From contig NZ_JAPDPD010000004.1 in assembly GCF_026283965.1 (NCBI RefSeq), positions 62,001-126,000 on the forward strand: 64,000 nt of DNA, read 5' to 3'. The stretch is from Dyella subtropica. GTDB lineage: Bacteria; Pseudomonadota; Gammaproteobacteria; Xanthomonadales; Rhodanobacteraceae. The notes under the pieces were generated by a model that was not told the origin of the DNA, ran no database searches, and saw only the letters and a program-made list of their open reading frames with translations. The position numbers were made by a program, and so were the translations under genes. This document shows, one piece after another, positions 58,655 through 64,000 of the stretch (its first letter is position 1; every line of letters starts with the position of its first letter).

Positions 58655-61600
58655 ATGAATGTCCGTCAGTTTCCGCCCCAGGAAAACCCGTCGCCATTCA
58701 CCGGCAAGGAAGGGGAGGATCGCAGGTTCGACCATCGTGACAGCGGAGACATCGCCATCATCGGTATGGCCTGCCGTTTCCCCGGTGCCGAAAACTATGG
58801 ACAGTTCTGGGAGAACCTGTGCCATGGGCTGTCCAGCATCAGCGAGGTGCCGCAGAACCGGTGGGACAAAGACGCTTTCTATTCGGCCAATGCGCAGGAC
58901 AAGAACAAGTCCATCAGCAAGTGGGGCGGGTTTGTCGATGGCGTAGAGTTTTTCGATTCGGATTTCTTCGGGGTGTCGGCGCGCGAAGCGGCGGTGATGG
59001 ACCCGCAGCAGCGGATCATGCTGGAACAGGCATGGGCATGCATCGAAGACGCGGGCTACGACCCCAAGGTATTCAGCGGCAGCCGCACAGGCGTCTATGT
59101 GGGGGTGTTCAATTTCGACTATGAGGACCACCTCCGGGGTGCGCTCGATGCCATCGAGGGGCACGTCTCCACGGGGACGCATACCGCCCTCATTCCGAAC
59201 CGGATCTCGTACTTTTTGAATTTGCACGGCCCGAGCATGCCGATCGATACCGCATGCTCGAGCTCGCTGGTGGCGTTGCACAAAGCGGCGCACGCGATCC
59301 GCCGCGGCGAGTGCGACCAGGCGCTGGTCGGCGGGGTGAGCGTGCTGTGCAGCCCCACCCATTTCATTTCATTTTCCAAGACCGGCATGCTCTCGCCGGA
59401 CGGCAGCTGCAAGAGCTTCGACGAGCGCGCCAATGGCTACGTGCGCGGCGAAGGCGCGGCCATGCTTCTGATCAAGCCGCTCGATAAGGCCATCCGGGAT
59501 GGGGACCGCATTGCCGCCGTACTGCGAGGCTCAGCGGTGAATCATGGTGGCCGCGCGCGCACGGTGACCTATCCAGGGTCTTCAGCGCAATCCAGAGTGA
59601 TCGCTGAAGCTTTGCGCGAGGCACGGGTGCCTGTCGGTACCATCGGTTATGTCGAAGCGCACGGGACGGGCACGCCCAAGGGCGATCCGATCGAAGTGGA
59701 AGGCCTGAAAATGGCGTTCTCCCGCGTCGCAGCGGATCGCGGTGAAGTATTGAGCGAGCGCTTCTGCGGTATCGGCAGCGTCAAGACCAACATTGGCCAT
59801 TTGGAATCGGTCGCTGGCGTGGCTGGCTTGATCAAGACGATGCTATGCATGAAGCACCAGAGCTTTCCGCCACTGGTGCATTACCAGAAGCTCAATCCGC
59901 GCATCACGCTGGATGGCAGCCCGTTCTTTATGGTCGATACGGCGCGGCCGTGGCTGGCGCTGGTCGACGACAACGGGCTGGCCATCCCACGTCGCGCCGG
60001 CATCAGCTCCTTTGGCTTTGGTGGTGTGAACTCCCACGTCATTGTCGAGGAGTATCTCGAACCCGAGGTGGCGCCCTCTGGCCAGGGCCAAGAAGCAACG
60101 GATGAATCTTCATCCGAGCAGTCTCCTGTACTGGTGCAGTCTCCTGTATTAGTGGTGCTGTCGGCCAAGACCGTGCCCGTGCTGCGCGAGCGCGTGCGGC
60201 AACTGCTTGCCGCCATCGAGTCAGCCGAAGTCCGTGACGCTGGCCTGGCTGATCTGGCCTACACGCTGCAGGCGGGGCGGCAGGCCATGGCGGCGCGCCT
60301 GGCGCTGGTGGTCGATTCTTTCGAAACGCTGCAAGAACGGTTGGAAGACTGGGTGGCGCAACGTTCCAAGCCGGGCGATGTGTTTGTTGGGCAACTTTCG
60401 GCCGAGACGTTGGCGCAGGCCGGGGGAGTGGCGGAACGTGAAGACTCGCTGTCGACCCTGCTGGTCAGTGGGGATCTCCTCGCGGTGGCGGGAAAGTGGG
60501 TCGAAGGCCACGAGTTTGATTGGGCGGCCTTGCACGAAGGGCGCAAGCGCCGCCGCCTCGCGCTGCCGACGTATCCGTTCGTCCGGGAAAAGCACTGGAT
60601 CGATGCCATCCCGTCGACGGCATCGGCCGCGCCGCAGACAGCGATCCATCCGCTAGTGCATCGCAATACGTCGAACATTTCCGGGCTGCGTTTCAGCAGT
60701 CGCTTTAGCGGGAAGGAGTTCTTCCTTGCCGATCACCTGGTGCAAGGCGAACGCACCTTGCCGGGCGCGGCCCAGTTGGAAATGGCTCGTTGCGCGGCCG
60801 ACCAGGTCGTTGCCGCCGCGGGCGCGTATAGCTTGAAAGACATCGTGTGGCTGCGGCCCGTCGTGGTCGGGCCCGAGCCGGTGGAACTGCACCTGGCGCT
60901 GTTTCCGGAGAGCAACGGTGAATTCAGTTTCGAGCTCTACGACAGTGCCGATGGCGACGAGGGCGTGGTCTACAGCCAAGGCTCAGTGACGGCCGTCCCG
61001 GATGCGCAGCTCGGCGCTGCGGCGGTGCACGACCTTGCCGCGCTGCGCCGGCAATGTGCGCAATCGCAGCTGGGCGCGGCGGCTTGTTATGCCGCGTTCG
61101 ATCGGATGGGCCTGAACTATGGGCCTGGCCATCGTGGCTTGAGTGAAGTGTTCGTCGGACAGGGGCAGGCACTGGCGCACATCGCGCTGCCGGATTCGGT
61201 GAAATCGCTGCAGGAAAGCTACGTCCTTCATCCCAGCGTGCTCGATGCCGCGCTGCAAGCGGCGATAGCTTTTCAAGCCGAGGACGCGGGCGGGCTCGGT
61301 GATGCGCCGTTGACGCTGCCCTTCGCGCTGGGATCGTTGGACGTCATCGCGCCCTGCACCGAGAACATGTGGGCCGTGATACGCCGCAGTGCTGGCAGTG
61401 CGGCAGGCGATGCGCTGCAGAAATTCGATATCGACTTGTGCAACGAGGCTGGGTCGGTATGCGTGCGCCTCGGGGAGTTTTGCGCGCGCGCGTCGATGCA
61501 TGCAGGGGCCGATGAGCCGGTACGCACCGCGCTGCTGCAGCTTGAGTGGACAGCGCAGCCGGCGACCGCTTCCGGCGCGCCACGCTATGCGAACCATCTC

Positions 61601-64000
61601 GTGCTGTTGTGCGGCGGACCGGACGGCATTCGCGTCGCCTTGCCCGACGTGCAGTCGAGGTTGCCTGGCGCGGCATGCATGGAGATCGGCACCGGCGACG
61701 AACTAGCGCAGCGCTATGAATCGGCCGCCGCCACCTTGCTGGAACAGATCCAGTCGCTGGGCAGCCAGCCAGGACAGCATCTGATCCAGGTGATGGTTCC
61801 AAGCCAGGGCATAGAGCAGACCCTGGCGGGATTGGGCGGCATGCTGCGCACGGCACAGTTGGAAAACCCGCGCATCGTGGGCCAGCTGATCAGCGTCGAG
61901 TCCACGCAGGACGTGGCGCAGGCGCTGCTGGAAAACCGTGACAGCTTCGCGATGCAGATACGTTACGTCGATGGCGTGCGCCAGGTCGGCAGCTGGATCG
62001 AATGGACCGGTGCGATCGATGCCGGCTCACCATGGAAGGCGCAGGGCGTTTACCTGATCACCGGCGGCGCGGGCGGCCTGGGGCTGATCTTCGCCCGCGA
62101 GATCGCTACCCACGCCAAGGGCGCAACGCTGATCCTGACTGGACGCTCGCCGTTGACGGAGGCCACCCAGGCCAAACTCAGCGAGCTGGAAGCGTTGGGC
62201 GCGACGGCGCAATACCGCCAGCTCGACGTGGGCAATCGCGAGGCCGTGAGGCATGTGGTGCATGACGTCGCCGAAACCTTCGGCGGCTTGCACGGCATCA
62301 TCCACAGCGCGGGTGTGTTGCGCGACAGCTTCATCATCAAGAAGACGCGCGAGGAACTGCACGAGGTGTTGCATGCCAAAGTGGCTGGCACGCTCCATCT
62401 CGACGAAGCCAGCCGCGATCTGGCGCTCGACTGCTTCGTCTGCTTCGCATCCACATCGGGTGCGCTTGGCAATGTAGGTCAGGCCGACTATGCGGCAGCC
62501 AATGCCTTCATGGATGCCTTCGCGCACCATCGTGCTGAGCTCGTGGCGCGAGGAGAGCGCCAGGGGCGCACGTTGTCGATCAATTGGCCGCTATGGGAAG
62601 AGGGCGGCATGCAGGTCGATGCCGCTACGCGGCAGAGCATGACGCAGCAGACCGGGTTGATTCCATTGCGCACCGCCAGCGGCTGTGCGGCCTTGGTGCA
62701 GGCCTTGTCGAGCGGCCTGTCGCAAGTGCTGGTGGCCGAAGGCGCGATACGCCGGTTCAAGTCCGCCCTGTCGGGTGTCGCGAAGCCCATCGCTGTGGCG
62801 GCCAAGCCTGAAAGCTCGGCGCCGAGCGCGCTGTCTGACGAGTTGCAGGAAAAGGCCAAACGTTATTTCGTGCGGCTATTGTCGAGCACGCTCAAGCGGC
62901 CGGCGCACAGCATCGATGCGCGCGCGCAGATGGAGGCCTACGGCATCGACTCCATCCTTGTGATGGACCTGACCCGAACCTTGGAGCAGGTGTTCGGCCC
63001 GCTTTCCAAGACGCTGTTATTCGAATACCAGACCATCGCCGCGCTGGCCGGCTATTTCTTGCAGCATCACCTCGCCCGCTTGAGCGAGGTGTTGGGTGAA
63101 ACGCTGCATGATGCCCCTGTAGCGACATCGTCGCGCGAGGAAGAGGCGCCGATCGTTGCCGCGACGACGACTCGCCGCCCGCGCTTCGGAGCGCGCGAAC
63201 CTGGCTTCCCGAACGTGATCGCGCCAACCAGGGACTTCGCGCACGCCAATCCGTCCACGACCACCAAGGATGTCGGCGAGATCGCGATCATCGGCGTAGC
63301 CGGGCGTTATCCGCAGGCGGCCAATCTGGAGCAATTCTGGGCCAATCTGAGCCAGGGCAAAGACAGCATCACCGAGATCCCGTCCGAACGCTGGGACTAC
63401 CACCTCTATTACGACGAAGACCGCAGTAAGCCCGGCAAGACCTATAGTCGGTGGGGCGGCTTCATCGACGGCGTCGACCTGTTCGATCCGCTGTTCTTCA
63501 ATATCTCGCCGCGTGAAGCGGAACTGATGGATCCGCAGGAGCGGCTGTTCCTGGAATGCGTGCATGCCACGCTGGAGGACGCGGGTTACACCAGGGAAAC
63601 CGTCACCCAACATGCCGGTGCGGGACAGGAAGGCAGCGTCGGCGTCTTCGTCGGTGTGATGTACGAGGAGTACCAGCTGTACGGCGCGCAGGAGCAGGCC
63701 AGGGGACGCAACCTGGCGATGCTCAACAGCGCTGCATCGGTCGCGAATCGCGTTTCGTACTTCTGCAATTTCAACGGCCCCAGCCTGGCGCTGGACACCA
63801 TGTGCTCGTCGTCGCTGACGGCGATTCACCTGGCCTGCCAGAGCCTGCAACGCGGCGGCTGCGCGGTGGCGATCGCGGGTGGGGTGAACGTATCGGTGCA
63901 CCCCAACAAGTACCTGATGCTCGCGCAAGGCAAGTTCATCTCCGGCAAAGGCCGCTGTGAGAGTTTCGGCGAAGGCGGCGAAGGTTATGTGCCCGGTGAA
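58655..64000 (+). CDS. Trans-AT modular polyketide synthase, KS-DH-KR-ACP-KS... (3' part missing)
   Basis: The first 1782 residues are visible; the gene leaves the window at the right edge. KS1 (about 30-460) has Cys201 in DTACSSSL, His336 in EAHGTGT and His382 in GHLES. It is followed by the LPTYPF-type post-KS region of AT-less modules. DH (about 660-950) has His694 in HLVQGERTLP and Asp864 in HPSVLDAAL. KR (about 1130-1320) has TGGAGGLG (1136-1143) and Tyr1279 in QADYAAANAF; HSAGVLRDSF supports a B-type alcohol. The ACP carries Ser1433 in GIDS. KS2 begins at about 1525, with Cys1717 in DTMCSSSL. No AT domain is present, so malonyl must come from the preceding AT protein. The ATG at 58655 has only a weak site (AGGA, about 12 nt upstream). 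The first module should deliver an alpha,beta-unsaturated or, with the trans ER, a saturated unit. Confidence 0.93.
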   Translation, partial: MNVRQFPPQENPSPFTGKEGEDRRFDHRDSGDIAIIGMACRFPGAENYGQFWENLCHGLSSISEVPQNRWDKDAFYSANAQDKNKSISKWGGFVDGVEFFDSDFFGVSAREAAVMDPQQRIMLEQAWACIEDAGYDPKVFSGSRTGVYVGVFNFDYEDHLRGALDAIEGHVSTGTHTALIPNRISYFLNLHGPSMPIDTACSSSLVALHKAAHAIRRGECDQALVGGVSVLCSPTHFISFSKTGMLSPDGSCKSFDERANGYVRGEGAAMLLIKPLDKAIRDGDRIAAVLRGSAVNHGGRARTVTYPGSSAQSRVIAEALREARVPVGTIGYVEAHGTGTPKGDPIEVEGLKMAFSRVAADRGEVLSERFCGIGSVKTNIGHLESVAGVAGLIKTMLCMKHQSFPPLVHYQKLNPRITLDGSPFFMVDTARPWLALVDDNGLAIPRRAGISSFGFGGVNSHVIVEEYLEPEVAPSGQGQEATDESSSEQSPVLVQSPVLVVLSAKTVPVLRERVRQLLAAIESAEVRDAGLADLAYTLQAGRQAMAARLALVVDSFETLQERLEDWVAQRSKPGDVFVGQLSAETLAQAGGVAEREDSLSTLLVSGDLLAVAGKWVEGHEFDWAALHEGRKRRRLALPTYPFVREKHWIDAIPSTASAAPQTAIHPLVHRNTSNISGLRFSSRFSGKEFFLADHLVQGERTLPGAAQLEMARCAADQVVAAAGAYSLKDIVWLRPVVVGPEPVELHLALFPESNGEFSFELYDSADGDEGVVYSQGSVTAVPDAQLGAAAVHDLAALRRQCAQSQLGAAACYAAFDRMGLNYGPGHRGLSEVFVGQGQALAHIALPDSVKSLQESYVLHPSVLDAALQAAIAFQAEDAGGLGDAPLTLPFALGSLDVIAPCTENMWAVIRRSAGSAAGDALQKFDIDLCNEAGSVCVRLGEFCARASMHAGADEPVRTALLQLEWTAQPATASGAPRYANHLVLLCGGPDGIRVALPDVQSRLPGAACMEIGTGDELAQRYESAAATLLEQIQSLGSQPGQHLIQVMVPSQGIEQTLAGLGGMLRTAQLENPRIVGQLISVESTQDVAQALLENRDSFAMQIRYVDGVRQVGSWIEWTGAIDAGSPWKAQGVYLITGGAGGLGLIFAREIATHAKGATLILTGRSPLTEATQAKLSELEALGATAQYRQLDVGNREAVRHVVHDVAETFGGLHGIIHSAGVLRDSFIIKKTREELHEVLHAKVAGTLHLDEASRDLALDCFVCFASTSGALGNVGQADYAAANAFMDAFAHHRAELVARGERQGRTLSINWPLWEEGGMQVDAATRQSMTQQTGLIPLRTASGCAALVQALSSGLSQVLVAEGAIRRFKSALSGVAKPIAVAAKPESSAPSALSDELQEKAKRYFVRLLSSTLKRPAHSIDARAQMEAYGIDSILVMDLTRTLEQVFGPLSKTLLFEYQTIAALAGYFLQHHLARLSEVLGETLHDAPVATSSREEEAPIVAATTTRRPRFGAREPGFPNVIAPTRDFAHANPSTTTKDVGEIAIIGVAGRYPQAANLEQFWANLSQGKDSITEIPSERWDYHLYYDEDRSKPGKTYSRWGGFIDGVDLFDPLFFNISPREAELMDPQERLFLECVHATLEDAGYTRETVTQHAGAGQEGSVGVFVGVMYEEYQLYGAQEQARGRNLAMLNSAASVANRVSYFCNFNGPSLALDTMCSSSLTAIHLACQSLQRGGCAVAIAGGVNVSVHPNKYLMLAQGKFISGKGRCESFGEGGEGYVPGE
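60119..60154. repeat. Two 18-bp direct repeats in the post-KS1 linker of the PKS
   Basis: CAGTCTCCTGTACTGGTG and CAGTCTCCTGTATTAGTG are adjacent and encode QSPVLV twice. Confidence 0.85.

Overview
The window looks like chromosomal DNA of a GC-rich gammaproteobacterium. The dispersed palindromes beginning GTAGGAGC, the CTCTCCCC/GGGGAGAG hairpins and the ATTCCGGC/GCCGGAAT hairpins resemble intergenic repeats of Xanthomonadales (Dyella/Luteibacter/Rhodanobacter-like). That assignment is inference from style, not from a marker gene. I see no rRNA, tRNA, CRISPR array, integrase or intact insertion sequence.

Left part (1-4889): an iterative-PKS-type ketosynthase gene runs off the left edge on the minus strand. 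It is divergent from a TetR regulator, followed by a ferredoxin/flavodoxin-NADP reductase. Then comes 1.6 kb of gene-poor, repeat-filled DNA framed by two inverted copies of one composite repeat.

Centre (4890-53403), the most interesting part: two minus-strand operons that I interpret as one export machine and its cargo. Operon 1 is TolC-like outer-membrane protein -> adaptor with cytoplasmic GAF domains and an HlyD-type barrel -> PqqD-like/M50 metalloprotease/HlyD fusion membrane protein -> a short SecA-like ATPase. The first pair overlaps by 4 nt and the last pair by 8 nt. Operon 2 is a second HlyD-type periplasmic adaptor followed by one gene of about 37.6 kb. It encodes a protein of about 12,536 residues with an N-terminal LEPRVLLSGD motif (LEPR-XLL), no Sec signal peptide, about thirty PPC-like repeats, 17 CARDB-like repeats, 8 putative-Ig repeats, a dockerin-like module, a lipase-like GxSxG-type segment, a matrixin-like zinc protease motif, and 11 cadherin-like (tandem-95) repeats. 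There are no RTX nonapeptides, and no ABC transporter is encoded in the window. A plausible reading is an unrecognised tripartite exporter in which the SecA-like motor and the M50-HlyD membrane protein replace the ABC transporter of type I secretion. Between the two operons lie a BamE-like lipoprotein and a four-helix membrane protein of unknown function, both on the plus strand.

Right part (54401-64000): the start of a trans-AT polyketide (probably PKS/NRPS hybrid) cluster on the plus strand. It contains an MbtH-like protein, an acylhydrolase-AT/malonyl-AT/enoylreductase trifunctional protein, and the beginning of a modular PKS (KS-DH-KR-ACP-KS...) that runs off the right edge.

Across several unrelated genes, interdomain linkers are built from related 15-bp (in one case 18-bp) tandem repeats. 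This looks like a genome-specific linker-expansion process.
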